From positions 124,001 through 188,000 of the forward strand of contig NZ_AUEZ01000005.1 of NCBI RefSeq assembly GCF_000426245.1: a stretch of DNA of 64,000 bases, written 5' to 3'. The DNA is from Bradyrhizobium sp. Ai1a-2 (GTDB lineage Bacteria > Pseudomonadota > Alphaproteobacteria > Rhizobiales > Xanthobacteraceae). Within the stretch, counting starts at the first letter, position 1, and the number at the start of each line of letters is the position of its first letter. The notes under the pieces are model-generated. The model did no database searches and was not told the DNA's origin. It was given only the letters and a program-made list of their open reading frames with translations. The position numbers were made by a program, and so were the translations under genes. Positions 51,862-61,005 of this stretch are shown one piece after another.

Positions 51862-53472
51862 TTATCCCCGCGCCCTCAACTCGCGCCGCAGCACCTTGCC
51901 GGTCGCGGTCATCGGCAACGCGTCCGCGAACTCAACGAAGCGCGGGTATTCGTGGGCAGCGAGTTGCACTTTCACAAAATCCTGGATCTCGCGAGCGAGC
52001 GTGTCGCTCGGGGCATAGCCGGGGCGGAGCACGATCCAGGCCTTGATCGACTCGGTCCTGATCGGATCGGGTATGCCGACCACGGCTGACATCGCTACCG
52101 CGGGATGCTTCATCAGCGTGTGCTCGATCTCGGAGGGGCCGACGCGATAGCCGGCGGTGGTGATGACGTCGTCCTCGCGGCTGACGTACCAGAAATAGCC
52201 GTCTTCATCCTGCACGCCGAGATCGCCCGTCAGGAGGAAATCACCGGCATATTTCTTCGCCGTCGCTTCCGGATTGCGCCAATATTCGATCATGGTGCAC
52301 GGGCACGGCTGCCGCACGCCGATGATGCCGCGCGTGCCCCGCGGCAGTTCCTCGCCTCTGTCGTTGACGATGCGCACGTCGAAGCCGGGTGTCGCCCGGC
52401 CCATCGAACCCGGGCGGATCTGAAACAGGTTCGAATTGCTGCCGATCACGAGGTTGCATTCGGTCTGGCCGAACACCTCATGGGCGTCGACGCCGAAGGT
52501 GTCACGCACCCAGCCCAGCAATTCACCGCCGAGCGACTCGCCGCCGGTGAAGATGCTGCGCAGCTTCACGCCAGGGTTCTTGACGCCCGCCTGCCGCATC
52601 AGTTTCAACGCGGTCGGCGGCAGGAACACGTTGCGGATTCCAAGGTCGGCCATCATCTGCATCGCCGCCTGCGGCTCGAACTTGCGCGCGCGATGGCCGA
52701 CCATCGGAATGCCGTGGTACCAGAACGCGAACAGGCCGTTGATCAGGCCGCCGATCCAGGCCCAATCCGCCGGCGTCCACATGAGGTCGCCCGGCCGCGG
52801 CAGGAAATTGTGGCACATCTCGACATTGGGCAGGTGGCCGAGCACGACGCGGTGCGCGTGCAGCGCGCCCTTTGGATTTCCTGTGGTGCCAGACGTATAG
52901 ATGATGAGCGCGGGATCATCGGCCGAAGTGTCGACGCTCGTGAACTCCGGCGAGGCCGCTTGCAGCGAGGGCCGGAACGGCCTGGTGCCTGCCGGCGCTT
53001 CGTCGCCGACCACATAGACGTTCTTCAATTCCGGCAGGCGGTCGCGGATCTTCGCGAGCTTCTCCCATCCGGCAGCGTCGGTCACGATCGCCTTCGCTTC
53101 GGAGTTCGACAGGCGAAACTCCAGCGCATCCTCGCCGAACAGCGCGAACAGCGGGATCGAAATCATCCCGGAGCGGAAGGCGGCAAGGTGCGCGATCGGC
53201 AATTCCAGCGATTGCGACAGGAACACTGCGACGCGGTCCCCGCGCTTAAGGCCGTCCGCCTTCAGCACATTGGCGAAGCGGCGCGACATCTCCGCGACCT
53301 CGTCAAAGGTCGTGCGTCTCTCGGTGCCGTCTTCGTCGACATAGACAAGCGCGAGCCGCTTGGTGCCGTCGGCGTGGCGGTCGCAGCAGGCGGTCGCCAT
53401 GTTGAAGCGCGCCGGAACGTCCCAGCGGAAGTTGCGGTAGAGCTCGTCGTAGGTTGCGGCTTCCTTGAGCAT
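51862..53472 (-). CDS. Acyl-CoA synthetase (AMP-forming)
   Basis: 536 residues from the ATG at 53472 with CGAGGATC directly upstream. The adenylate-forming superfamily motifs are complete: IIYTSGTTGNPKGALHAH (P-loop-like A3), VFGQTECNLVIG (A5), LLTGDLGVQDEDGYFWYVSREDD (A7/A8) and the C-terminal PMTATGKVLRREL with the catalytic Lys (A10). It activates a carboxylic acid to acyl-AMP and then acyl-CoA. The E-C-N-L and W-T-P-A-D-W-A-W blocks fit the medium-chain/benzoate-like acetyl-CoA-synthetase branch of rhizobia; chain length is not decidable by eye. Confidence 0.9.
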   Translation of the reverse strand: MLKEAATYDELYRNFRWDVPARFNMATACCDRHADGTKRLALVYVDEDGTERRTTFDEVAEMSRRFANVLKADGLKRGDRVAVFLSQSLELPIAHLAAFRSGMISIPLFALFGEDALEFRLSNSEAKAIVTDAAGWEKLAKIRDRLPELKNVYVVGDEAPAGTRPFRPSLQAASPEFTSVDTSADDPALIIYTSGTTGNPKGALHAHRVVLGHLPNVEMCHNFLPRPGDLMWTPADWAWIGGLINGLFAFWYHGIPMVGHRARKFEPQAAMQMMADLGIRNVFLPPTALKLMRQAGVKNPGVKLRSIFTGGESLGGELLGWVRDTFGVDAHEVFGQTECNLVIGSNSNLFQIRPGSMGRATPGFDVRIVNDRGEELPRGTRGIIGVRQPCPCTMIEYWRNPEATAKKYAGDFLLTGDLGVQDEDGYFWYVSREDDVITTAGYRVGPSEIEHTLMKHPAVAMSAVVGIPDPIRTESIKAWIVLRPGYAPSDTLAREIQDFVKVQLAAHEYPRFVEFADALPMTATGKVLRRELRARG

Positions 53473-54021
53473 GATCCTCGGGCGTTCCTGACGTTTCCTC
53501 ACGAACCGGCTCGCGATGACCGGTTGCTCTGTTGTTGCCGTCAGTTTTAAAGCCCCGCGCGCCCCGTACAAGCCTTCGCGCCGCTGCGCCTCGGGCCTTA
53601 TGCGCTGCCGCTGCGCGCACGGCTGATCGACGAGGGCAGAAATTGATACGGCGCAAGCCGCGTCAACACGTCGCGATGCGTGAAATCCTTCCCGGCCGTC
53701 ATTCCGTCCCTGACTTCGCCGCGCCGCGGAATGATGCGCGGACGAGACATCGGCCGATCACCCCGGATTCTTCCTTTCCGGCAAGCCCGGGCCGACAGGA
53801 ACTCAGGCAACCAATTGATTCAACTTAACTTATTCCGATTTCCTTACTGCCATGCGCGGATTCAGCATGAGGTCTGTCGGCGCCGTTCAGGGGTCGCAAT
53901 TTTGTCAAATAAGCCTATATTAGGGAGCGAAATGACATGTGCGGCGCGCCGCCGGTTGTGGCCCGCCGTCCCCAACCCCCAATCGCGCTATATCGCCGAG
54001 AAGAGTAAGAGGTCGTCGACC
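53473..54021. other. Divergent gap, no supported gene
   Basis: About 550 bases between the leftward synthetase and the rightward gene at 54022. Frames here (100-210 codons) are overlapping and arginine-rich. The AT-rich patch near 53815-53850 and the TATATTAGGGAG stretch near 53917-53930 look promoter-like. A frame continuing from an ATG at 53932 could lengthen the next gene, but there is no support for it. Confidence 0.4.
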
Positions 54022-54312
54022 ATGCGTCCTATGCGTCCGTTCAACTTTAACACCTCCGCCGAACTGTTTCCCGCCGCCATTCGCAAGAAGAAGCGGGCCG
54101 GTTTCGCTTATCGGCGCTTTGGCACCGCGGCGGAAGCCGTGCGGTATGCCATGGAAGAGTTGCCGGCGGATTCCCTGAACGGCGCCTACCTGCAGGTCGA
54201 GGAGGCCCGTTTCGACCAGAACGGCATCCGCTCGCTCTATGAGAGCGAGGCGTTCCCGCTGCCGCGTCGCCCGCGCCCGGTACAGGCTAATACCGACGCC
54301 GACGCCGCCTAG
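54022..54312 (+). CDS. Conserved small protein of unknown function
   Basis: 96 residues from the ATG at 54022, preceded by AAGAGGTCGTCGACC. Composition is protein-like: FNTSAELFPAAIRKKKRAGFAYRRFGTAAEAVRYAMEELP, then a conserved-looking YLQVEEARFDQNGIRSLYES. A basic N-terminal half and an acidic C-terminal half suggest a small nucleic-acid or ribosome-associated protein, which is speculation. I recall such proteins throughout Bradyrhizobium without function. Confidence 0.65.
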   Translation: MRPMRPFNFNTSAELFPAAIRKKKRAGFAYRRFGTAAEAVRYAMEELPADSLNGAYLQVEEARFDQNGIRSLYESEAFPLPRRPRPVQANTDADAA

Positions 54313-54372
54313 AACAATCCGTCCCTACCAAGCGAAAGGCCCTTCGGATGATTCCGGGGGCCTTCTCTTTTG

Positions 54373-54452
54373 GAGCATGATCCGGGAAAGTGGGAACCGG
54401 TTTTCCCTTGCGACAAGCGCGAAGCGTTTGCGCGGAGATCATGCTCAAACAA
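54373..54452. repeat. GAGCATGATCCGG-type dispersed element, copy 1
   Basis: GAGCATGATCCGGGAAAGTG, a CCGGTTTTCCCTTGCGAC segment, the palindrome AGCGCGAAGCGTTTGCGCG and a closing ATGCTCAAACAA. Its ends are complementary (GAGCATGAT/ATCATGCTC). It stands between convergent genes at 54312 and 54461. Copies at 55924-56001 (inverted) and 59728-59807. Confidence 0.8.
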
Positions 54453-54460
54453 GGCAGCGC

Positions 54461-54988
54461 TCATAGCGGCGGCTGCTTGTCCAGCCAGCGCTTGAGCATG
54501 CGCACGTTCCGGACATTGGCGCGGAACATGACGTCGAACGCGTCGCCCGCGAGCGGGACCATGCCGACCGCGCCATCGAGCGCAACGTTGGCAAGCATCC
54601 GCGCGGTGATGTGCCAGGGCGCGCCCAGCGCACGCGCTTCCCGCACCAGCCACAGCGAGATCGCCGTGGTGATGATGTCGCCGACCACGGGGATCAGGCC
54701 GATCAGACCGTCGATGCCGTAGCGGATCTTGGTGCCGGGCACGATGAAGGCGACGTCGAGCAGTTTGGCGATCACCTCGAGCCGTGCCAACCGCTGCTCG
54801 CGGCTGAGCTTGCCGAACGGCTTGGCGCTGTCGAAATCGAACCGGAACGCCTCGAACTGCGGGTGCAGCGCGGCCTCCGGAATCTCGCGTCCGTCCTGAT
54901 CGATGATTTTCCCCTGCGGCCTGGCGTCGCGGAACGGGCCTTGCGAGCGGGCGCGGTTGGGCGTGATGATGTCGTCGGGCATGCGCAT
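54461..54988 (-). CDS. DUF4112 membrane protein
   Basis: 175 residues from the ATG at 54988 (MRMPDD); 54982 is a close alternative. The domain KLLDVAFIVPGTKIRYGIDGLIGLIPVVGDIITTAISLWLV followed by NVALDGAVGMVPLAGDAFDVMFRANVRNVRMLKRWL is the signature of DUF4112, with two hydrophobic hairpins, each with G-L-I/V-P-x-x-G-D. An acidic soluble N-terminal third precedes it. It should reside in the inner membrane; function unknown. Confidence 0.85.
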   Translation of the reverse strand: MRMPDDIITPNRARSQGPFRDARPQGKIIDQDGREIPEAALHPQFEAFRFDFDSAKPFGKLSREQRLARLEVIAKLLDVAFIVPGTKIRYGIDGLIGLIPVVGDIITTAISLWLVREARALGAPWHITARMLANVALDGAVGMVPLAGDAFDVMFRANVRNVRMLKRWLDKQPPL

Positions 54989-55162
54989 TGAGATGGTAAC
55001 GCAGGCGCGCGGTACAAGTTGCGTCACATTACCGCTCTGTCACCTCGCGACCGTCCGCCTCGCAGATTGGGCAAGAGAAGCATTGCCGCGATTTAACTGG
55101 TGGATCTCGTCGGCTCGCGCCAACACCGGGCACTTCAATCCCGCGAGGCTTCCATCAAAGCA

Positions 55163-55378
55163 ATGCCGAACATTGAGATCACTGAGGAGTGCCGCGCCCT
55201 GATTGAGAGCGCGATCGAGCCCCCCACCGGACGGCGCTTGCCAAACGGCAACTGGCTCATACCGATCAACGAAATAACCCTGGAGCGGCTGCAGCAAATG
55301 CGGCTGCGAGGTGAAACGATCTCAGACTGCATCATCCGCGTCATGATCGTCACCCTGCATAAGCACGGCCTGCAATAA
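55163..55378 (+). CDS. Small conserved hypothetical protein
   Basis: 71 residues from the ATG at 55163 (MPNIEITEECRALIESAIEPP); the frame's longer start at 55100 encodes an arginine-rich shadow. Composition: an acidic N-terminus, a central GRRLPNGNWLIPINEITLERLQQMRL segment and a basic hydrophobic end (IIRVMIVTLHKHGLQ). The sequence hints at a small alpha/beta protein with an antitoxin-like ribbon-helix-helix near SDCIIRVM, but no toxin gene is adjacent. Not recognised. Confidence 0.55.
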   Translation: MPNIEITEECRALIESAIEPPTGRRLPNGNWLIPINEITLERLQQMRLRGETISDCIIRVMIVTLHKHGLQ

Positions 55379-55437
55379 AGCATGTGCGCCGGCCAGGACG
55401 ACAGAGCTGTAGGTGGGCAAAGGCGCACCCGACGTTT

Positions 55438-55857
55438 CTAGGTCGTCGCCGGCTCCGGCTCTTCCGCGTATTTGTGCGCCAGCCAGGACGACAGTGTCGT
55501 CGGCACGAAGCCGACGAGTCCATAGAGGATGAACTGCACCACGCCGGAGTCCGGACCGCGCGAGCCGTAGAGCAGTTCGGACGCGATGAATGCGATGACG
55601 CCGATGATCAGCGTCCGCGTGAACGGATTGATCTTCCGCACATGCATCAGGATATCGTCGATCGCCGCCAGCATCAGCGACGGCACGATGCCGAACAGAT
55701 AGGCGTATTGCAGCGTCTTGGCGAAGGCCAGGAAGAATTTTCCGACCTCGTGCGCGCCTGTCTCGTTCCAATAGCCGGACTGATAACTGGTCGCGAACAG
55801 CAGAATGAAACCACCGATGAGCGGGCCGATAGCGGCGAAGATCAAATAGCGTTTCAT
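55438..55857 (-). CDS. Inner-membrane protein, four predicted spans
   Basis: 139 residues from the second ATG (55857, MKRYLIFAAIGPLIGGFILLF); the first at 55869 adds four residues. Hydrophobic segments: 4-22, about 42-62 (FGIVPSLMLAAIDDI lies between), 83-100 (TLIIGVIAFIASELL) and 107-125. The C-terminus is charged. A 22-base stretch in its 3' coding end (GTGCGCCAGCCAGGACGACA) is repeated with one change just after the stop codon at about 55384. No recognised function. Confidence 0.68.
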   Translation of the reverse strand: MKRYLIFAAIGPLIGGFILLFATSYQSGYWNETGAHEVGKFFLAFAKTLQYAYLFGIVPSLMLAAIDDILMHVRKINPFTRTLIIGVIAFIASELLYGSRGPDSGVVQFILYGLVGFVPTTLSSWLAHKYAEEPEPATT

Positions 55858-55923
55858 AGCGCCTGTCACTGCATGGGATCATGAGCCGATCAGATGAATC
55901 CGGATCATGATCTCATTTTTCCT

Positions 55924-56001
55924 GTTTGACCATGATCTCCGCGCAAACGCTTCGCGTTTGTCGCAAGGCAAAACCGGGATCCACTTTTCCGGATCACGCT
56001 C
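55924..56001. repeat. GAGCATGATCCGG-type dispersed element, copy 2 (inverted)
   Basis: Reading the minus strand it matches the copies at 54373 and 59728: GATCCGGAAAAGTGGATCCC, CGACAAACGCGAAGCGTTTG and GGAGATCATGGTCAAAC. It lies between the divergent gene starting at 55857 and the gene ending at 56061. Confidence 0.78.
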
Positions 56002-56060
56002 AGCGATGCCGCTGCTGTCTTACGACGGCGGCAATTGCCGACGAGAGGAAAGAACTCCCC

Positions 56061-57638
56061 TCACTCCCCCCACGCCGCGAAGGCTTCGTTGAAGGCGCGC
56101 TCGCCTGGGGCGCCCTTTTCGATCGCGATGATGGCGCGGCGCTGGTTGGTGTAGACGAGCGGCAGGTCGAACCAGGAGCGCTCCTTCAGGAGCTGCAGGT
56201 TGCGCGAGCGGTCGGCATCGACGTTGGAGAGGCCGACCAGGAAGAAGCCGTCGGTGACCTTCACCGCGAGCCCCGCAAGCGGAGTGCCGCGGGCCTGCTC
56301 GTTGGACTTCATCAGGATGCCCGGCACATTGCCGACACCGCCGTTCGGGAAATCCTGCGGCAGGATGAAGGTCAGCTCGGCGGTGTGGCTCGCCGGCAAG
56401 GACGAGTCGGTGTTGCGGCGGAACGACATCGTCATCTTGAACTTGCGGTCGGGAATCTCGATGTCGGCGCGCACGGCGATGTCGGGCGCCGCGTTGCCGG
56501 AACCCTTGATCGGTTCGGTGCGCCAGATCACCGAGCCCACATATTGCTTGCCCTTGGGATCGCTGGGATCCTCGTCATAGAGCACGACACGCTGCGCCAC
56601 CGGCGCGACCGGCTCGGTGGACGACGGCTGGCCGACGCGGTCCGGGATCTTCGGCTTGGTCGCCGGCGCCGCAGCATCCTTTGGCGCCTCTACCGAGGGT
56701 GACGACTTGAGCAGGCCACTCACGACCGTGACGCCCTGCTTGCCCCAGAGGATGCCGGCACCGATCAGGATCAGGACGATACCGACCGCGATCGCGGTCT
56801 TGAACGGGAATGCCGAGCCGAGCCGCGCGCTCTTCTTGACGTCGCGATCGCCGCCATTGCCGATCCGCGCCCGCGGCTGAGACCCCTGCGCCTCGTAGCG
56901 CTCGGCCTCCTCGCTCGACTCGTCATAGGGAGCGTCCGGATCGGCGCCGCGGTTCTCCATGTTCGGCTCGAGCCGGTCGAATTCCGGCGAGGGCGACGGC
57001 ACGTTGGCGTAGGTCTTGCGCGCGTTGCGGTTCGCCTGCGCGGCGGCGCGGCCGAGATCGTCGGCGTCGGCGGCGAGATCGCGGAAGCCGCGCAGGGCCG
57101 GCGGTGGCGGTGCCGGCGGCTGCGCGCCATTATCCGCGCCACCATTGTTGTCCGGCCCGCGGCGCGCGGCGGGAGGCCGCTGCTGATCGGGCGGCGGTGG
57201 CGCCGAGGGACGCGGGGTAACCGGCGGCGCCTCGCCACGAAGGTTGCGCGCCGGGCGGTCCTCGCCACCGGGAGGACGCGCCGGCGGCGCCGGAGTGCGC
57301 GGACGCGGCGGGGTGGCTGGGGCCGGAGCGCCTTCCGGCGGGCGGGCGGTGGCGTTGGCAGTGGCGCGGCGGAAGGCGTCGCCACTGCGGGAACCGCCGC
57401 TGGGACGGCTGGCATCGCGGGCGCGCTGGGCGGCCTCCGATTCGACCTTGCGAACGGCCTCTTCGAGCGCCAGCCGCTCACGGGTGATCTCGGACTCGGA
57501 AAGCGGCGGCTGGACGCTGCGGAGCTGCTGAATCAGTGCGGCCCGCGCGCGCTCGTAAAGCGCGCGGCGGCTCTCACCGGGAGCATTGGGATCCAATCCG
57601 GCGATGGCGCGGGCAATCAGCGGGTAGTAATCAGCCAT
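56061..57638 (-). CDS. Proline-rich single-span membrane protein next to purA
   Basis: 525 residues. The N-terminal 80 residues are helical and conserved-looking (YYPLIARAIAGLDPNAPGESRRALYERARAALIQQLR). A 200-residue Pro/Ala/Arg-rich linker (PPARPPGGED, PSAPPPPDQQRPPAARRG) follows, then one membrane segment FKTAIAVGIVLILIGAGILW at about 290, and a globular C-terminal domain with DPKGKQYVGSVIW and FILPQDFPNGGVGNVPGILMK. The last is a beta-rich extracytoplasmic domain. It follows purA by 36 bases on the same strand, an arrangement I remember as conserved in this group; the link to purine synthesis is unexplained. Confidence 0.74.
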   Translation of the reverse strand: MADYYPLIARAIAGLDPNAPGESRRALYERARAALIQQLRSVQPPLSESEITRERLALEEAVRKVESEAAQRARDASRPSGGSRSGDAFRRATANATARPPEGAPAPATPPRPRTPAPPARPPGGEDRPARNLRGEAPPVTPRPSAPPPPDQQRPPAARRGPDNNGGADNGAQPPAPPPPALRGFRDLAADADDLGRAAAQANRNARKTYANVPSPSPEFDRLEPNMENRGADPDAPYDESSEEAERYEAQGSQPRARIGNGGDRDVKKSARLGSAFPFKTAIAVGIVLILIGAGILWGKQGVTVVSGLLKSSPSVEAPKDAAAPATKPKIPDRVGQPSSTEPVAPVAQRVVLYDEDPSDPKGKQYVGSVIWRTEPIKGSGNAAPDIAVRADIEIPDRKFKMTMSFRRNTDSSLPASHTAELTFILPQDFPNGGVGNVPGILMKSNEQARGTPLAGLAVKVTDGFFLVGLSNVDADRSRNLQLLKERSWFDLPLVYTNQRRAIIAIEKGAPGERAFNEAFAAWGE

Positions 57639-57674
57639 TTCCAGTCAAATTGCTGGGATATAGGTAATATCCCG

Positions 57675-58967
57675 TTAAGCCTCGAACGGATTTTGTACCA
57701 GAATAGTATCTTCGCGTTCCGGGCTGGTGGAAAGAAGCGCGATCGGACAGCCTACCAATTCTTCCACCCGGCGGACATACTTGATGGCCTGCGCCGGCAG
57801 GTCGGCCCAGGAGCGGGCGTTCGCCGTCGGCTGCTTCCACCCTTCGATAGTCTCATAGATCGGCACCACGCGGGCCTGTGCACCCTCGCCCGCCGGCAGG
57901 TGATCGATTTCCTTGCCGTCAAGCTTGTAGCCGGTGCAGACCTTTATGGTATCGAATCCATCCAGAATATCGAGCTTTGTCAGCGCCAGTCCCGCGATGC
58001 CACAGGTGCGCACCGTCTGCCGCACCAGCACCGCGTCGAACCAGCCGGTGCGGCGCTTGCGGCCGGTGTTGACGCCGAATTCCTTGCCGCGGCGGCCGAT
58101 TTCCTCGCCGATCTCGTCCGTCAGCTCGGTCGGAAACGGGCCCTGCCCGACGCGTGTGGTGTAGGCCTTGCAGATCCCCAGGACGTAGCCGACCGCACCG
58201 GGGCCCAGCCCTGCGCCGGTCGCCGCCTGCGCCGCCACCGTGTTGGACGAGGTAACGTAGGGATAGGTGCCGTGGTCGACGTCCAGGAGCGCTCCTTGCG
58301 CGCCCTCGAACAGGATGCGCTTGCCCTCGCGGCGCTTGAGATCGAGCAGCCGCCAGACGGTTTCCGCATAGGGCAGGATCTTCGGCGCCAGCGCCGTCAG
58401 CTCCTTCAGGATGCCCTTGCCGTCGACCTCCTCGAGATTGAGGCCGCGGCGCAGCGCATTGTGGTGCGCCAGCAGGCGGTCGATCTTGTGCGGCAAGGTG
58501 TCGAGATCGGCGAGGTCCATCAGACGGATGGCGCGGCGGCCGACCTTGTCCTCATAGGCCGGGCCGATGCCGCGGCGGGTGGTGCCGATCGCGGTCACCG
58601 CATTGGATGATTCGCGAAGCGCATCGAGATCGCGATGCAGGGGCAGGATCAGCGTGACGTTCTCGGCGATCCGCAGATTGTCCGGGCTGACCGCGACGCC
58701 CTGCCCTCTCAGCCGCTCGACCTCGTCCAGGAAAGCCTGCGGATCGAACACGACGCCATTGCCGATCACGGCCAGTTTGGACGGCCGCAGCACGCCCGAA
58801 GGCAACAGCGCGAGCTTGTAGGTTGCGCCGTTGATCACAAGCGTATGGCCGGCATTGTGGCCGCCCTGGAAGCGCACGACGATGTCGGCCTGCTCCGACA
58901 ACCAGTCGACGATCTTGCCCTTCCCTTCGTCGCCCCATTGGGCGCCGACCACGACAACATTGGCCAT
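57675..58967 (-). CDS. purA: Adenylosuccinate synthetase
   Basis: 430 residues, the usual length. Complete N-terminal GTP motif [73 protein letters not shown] and the C-terminal [15 protein letters not shown]. It joins IMP and aspartate using GTP to give adenylosuccinate, the first committed step to AMP. Catalytic Asp13 and His41 positions are present. Cytoplasmic homodimer. Confidence 0.98.
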   Translation of the reverse strand: MANVVVVGAQWGDEGKGKIVDWLSEQADIVVRFQGGHNAGHTLVINGATYKLALLPSGVLRPSKLAVIGNGVVFDPQAFLDEVERLRGQGVAVSPDNLRIAENVTLILPLHRDLDALRESSNAVTAIGTTRRGIGPAYEDKVGRRAIRLMDLADLDTLPHKIDRLLAHHNALRRGLNLEEVDGKGILKELTALAPKILPYAETVWRLLDLKRREGKRILFEGAQGALLDVDHGTYPYVTSSNTVAAQAATGAGLGPGAVGYVLGICKAYTTRVGQGPFPTELTDEIGEEIGRRGKEFGVNTGRKRRTGWFDAVLVRQTVRTCGIAGLALTKLDILDGFDTIKVCTGYKLDGKEIDHLPAGEGAQARVVPIYETIEGWKQPTANARSWADLPAQAIKYVRRVEELVGCPIALLSTSPEREDTILVQNPFEA

Positions 58968-58996
58968 TTCGCAAGCGTTCCCTGCAACACTTCAAG

Positions 58997-59047
58997 GTTC
59001 GATCATGATCACAGCGGAAAAGCGGTGCCGCACTTTCCGGATCATGG
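58997..59047. repeat. Degenerate GAGCATGATCCGG-type element
   Basis: TCGATCATGATCACAGCGGA, then GAAAAGCGGTGCCGCACTTT and CCGGATCATGGTTTA resemble the two ends of the element copied at 54373 and 59728, but lack the internal palindrome. It lies directly upstream of purA (minus-strand start at 58967), so it could overlap the purA promoter. Confidence 0.45.
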
Positions 59048-59254
59048 TTTAAGCCGCCCGGCCGATATCACGGCGATGGCCGCTCGCACACAGGTCGCTA
59101 ACCCGATAAAGGAAGCGCTACGCTTAAGCAAGCAAGAAGGGTAGTTTTTGCTTCGTTTCGATGATCTCCAAGCCTTTGATATCCCCGGAAAATTTGTGGC
59201 CGCGGAAAGGCAGGGGCTGATCATGGACAAGGTTTAAGGGGAACAGGCAGCCAG

Positions 59255-59728
59255 ATGTCCAAGACCACGCGCGCCACCGAGACACTGGCAAAGCTCGGCG
59301 TAAAGTTCACCCTGCACGCTTATGACTATGATCCTGACGCCGAGAGCATCGGCCTGCAGGCCGCCGAGGCGCTGGGGGTGGCGCCAAAACGGATGCTGAA
59401 GACGCTGATGGCGGAGGTCGACGGCAAGGCGGTCTGCGCCGTGGTGCCATCTGACTGCGAGGTCAGCATGAAGAAGCTGGCCGCCGCCTTCGGCGGCAAG
59501 ACCGCAAAGATGATGCGGCCAGCCGATGCCGAGCGGCTAACCGGCTACCATGTCGGCGGCATCAGTCCGTTCGGGCAGAAGAAGCGCGTGCCTGTCGCGA
59601 TCGAGCAGGCGGCGCTCAACGAGGCGAGCGTGTTCGTCAATGGCGGCCAGCGCGGCCTGCAGATCGAGCTCGCGCCCGACGATGCGGTGAAGGCCGTCGG
59701 CGCGATCATGCGACCGCTGACGGCGTAG
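59255..59728 (+). CDS. ybaK: YbaK/EbsC-family Cys-tRNA(Pro) deacylase
   Basis: 157 residues. The YbaK/ProX fold is recognisable from YDYDPDAESIGLQAAEALGVAPKRMLKTLMAEVDG, the invariant Lys46-ish of the KTL motif, VVPSDCEVSMKKLA, RLTGYHVGGISPFGQKK and ELAPDDAVKAVGAI. The family removes cysteine or alanine mistakenly attached to tRNA-Pro. Length is normal for the free-standing form. The start codon follows AGGGGAACAGGCAG. It is divergent from purA. Confidence 0.93.
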   Translation: MSKTTRATETLAKLGVKFTLHAYDYDPDAESIGLQAAEALGVAPKRMLKTLMAEVDGKAVCAVVPSDCEVSMKKLAAAFGGKTAKMMRPADAERLTGYHVGGISPFGQKKRVPVAIEQAALNEASVFVNGGQRGLQIELAPDDAVKAVGAIMRPLTA

Positions 59729-59807
59729 AGCATGATCCGGAAAAGTGGAAACCGGTTTTCCCTCGCGACAAACGCGAAGCGTTTGCGCGGAGGTCATGCT
59801 CAAACAA
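59728..59807. repeat. GAGCATGATCCGG-type dispersed element, copy 3
   Basis: GAGCATGATCCGGAAAAGTG, CCGGTTTTCCCTCGCGAC, the palindromic AACGCGAAGCGTTTGCGCG, and GGTCATGCTCAAACAAA. It begins at the last base of the ybaK stop codon and ends 12 bases before the convergent MFS stop codon. Confidence 0.82.
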
Positions 59808-59818
59808 AGAGGTGAGGC

Positions 59819-61000
59819 TCAGACCGTCGCGGGCTTGAGCGCCAGCACTTCGCCACGCTTCGAAAGCAGCGAGAACGCCAGCGACAGCGGCGCCATCGCG
59901 GCCAGCAGCACGGCGCCCGCGATCAGCGCGGCCGACGGATTGCCCCAGGCATCCTGCAGCCGGCCGGCGGCGGAAGGCCCGATCGCCATCAGGATGTAGA
60001 AGCAGGTGAAGAACAGGCCGAAGCCGAGCGAGCGGTTGCGCGGCTCGAGCACGCGCGTCGGCAGCGACAGGATCGCGCCCGACAATGGGCCGATGGCGAC
60101 GCCGAAGACGAGGCAGGCGATCGTTGGATGGATGTTTGCGACGAACAGAGCCAGCGCCAGCGCCGCCATGAGCCCGCAAGCGATGATCGCCGCGACCGGC
60201 CGCCCCGACCGCTCGACCAGATAGCCGCCGACGGGAATGGCAATGATGGTGAACCAGATTGCGAGGCTGACCAGCGAGGCCGCGCCCGTCGGGCTCGATC
60301 CCTGCGCCACCATCAATGGCGGCGCATAGCTGAAGAACAGCACGCAGGCGAGATTCATCGCGCCCCAGATGGCACCCGCGACCAAGACCGGGACCAGGAT
60401 CCTGACCGGCAGGCTGGTGCGCACTGCCGCCGCGGCCTCTGCCTGAACAGGACTCCGCGGCAGGAATGCGAAGGCGCCGAGCACGACCAGGGCCAACATC
60501 GCGCTCGACGCCATCACCGCCGGCCACCCCAGCGATTGTGCGAGGTACGTCTGTGCCGGCAGCGCGACCATCGCGCCGAACGGCCAGCTCATCTGCAACA
60601 GCGACATCGCCAGCACGATCTCGCGGCCGGCGAACCAGTCGGTCGTCATCTTGGTGGCGACCAGGATCACGATGGTGGCGCCGATGCCACCGATCACGCG
60701 CGCGACCAGCGCGGCGGCGAAGCCATCGCAATAGGACAGAGCGATGCCCGACACCACCATCAGCGCCAGCCCGCCGAGCCCGAGCGTCGTCTCACGCACA
60801 CGCTGGCCGATCAGGCCGGCCGGAAAGGCGACGACGATACCGGGCAACAGATAAGCACCGAGCAGCATGCCGAGTTGGGCGTAGCCGAGCGCCAGATCAT
60901 GCATCAGGAAGCTGGTCGTGGATCCGACCGACTGGAACTGAAACCCGGTCACCGCGCGCGCCGCGAACAGCACAGCGAGGACGATCCATCTGCGGGGCAT
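59819..61000 (-). CDS. Major facilitator superfamily transporter
   Basis: 393 residues from the ATG at 61000; a TTG at 61009, overlapping the upstream TGA, is an alternative with its AGGA too close. Twelve hydrophobic segments can be counted. The first cytoplasmic loop carries GLIGQRVRETTLGL and the central loop is short. SVGSTTSFLMHDLALGYAQLGMLLGAYLLPGI and VARVIGGIGATIVILVATKMTTDWFAGRE resemble the cyanate/CynX-like and drug-efflux branch. It is the last gene of the leftward GNAT operon, so it probably moves a product or substrate of those enzymes. Confidence 0.87.
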   Translation of the reverse strand: MPRRWIVLAVLFAARAVTGFQFQSVGSTTSFLMHDLALGYAQLGMLLGAYLLPGIVVAFPAGLIGQRVRETTLGLGGLALMVVSGIALSYCDGFAAALVARVIGGIGATIVILVATKMTTDWFAGREIVLAMSLLQMSWPFGAMVALPAQTYLAQSLGWPAVMASSAMLALVVLGAFAFLPRSPVQAEAAAAVRTSLPVRILVPVLVAGAIWGAMNLACVLFFSYAPPLMVAQGSSPTGAASLVSLAIWFTIIAIPVGGYLVERSGRPVAAIIACGLMAALALALFVANIHPTIACLVFGVAIGPLSGAILSLPTRVLEPRNRSLGFGLFFTCFYILMAIGPSAAGRLQDAWGNPSAALIAGAVLLAAMAPLSLAFSLLSKRGEVLALKPATV

Positions 61001-61005
61001 CCCGA

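Noticed and set aside
55163-55378. Antitoxin of a toxin-antitoxin pair
   Set aside because: No adjacent toxin-like frame and no firm ribbon-helix-helix pattern.
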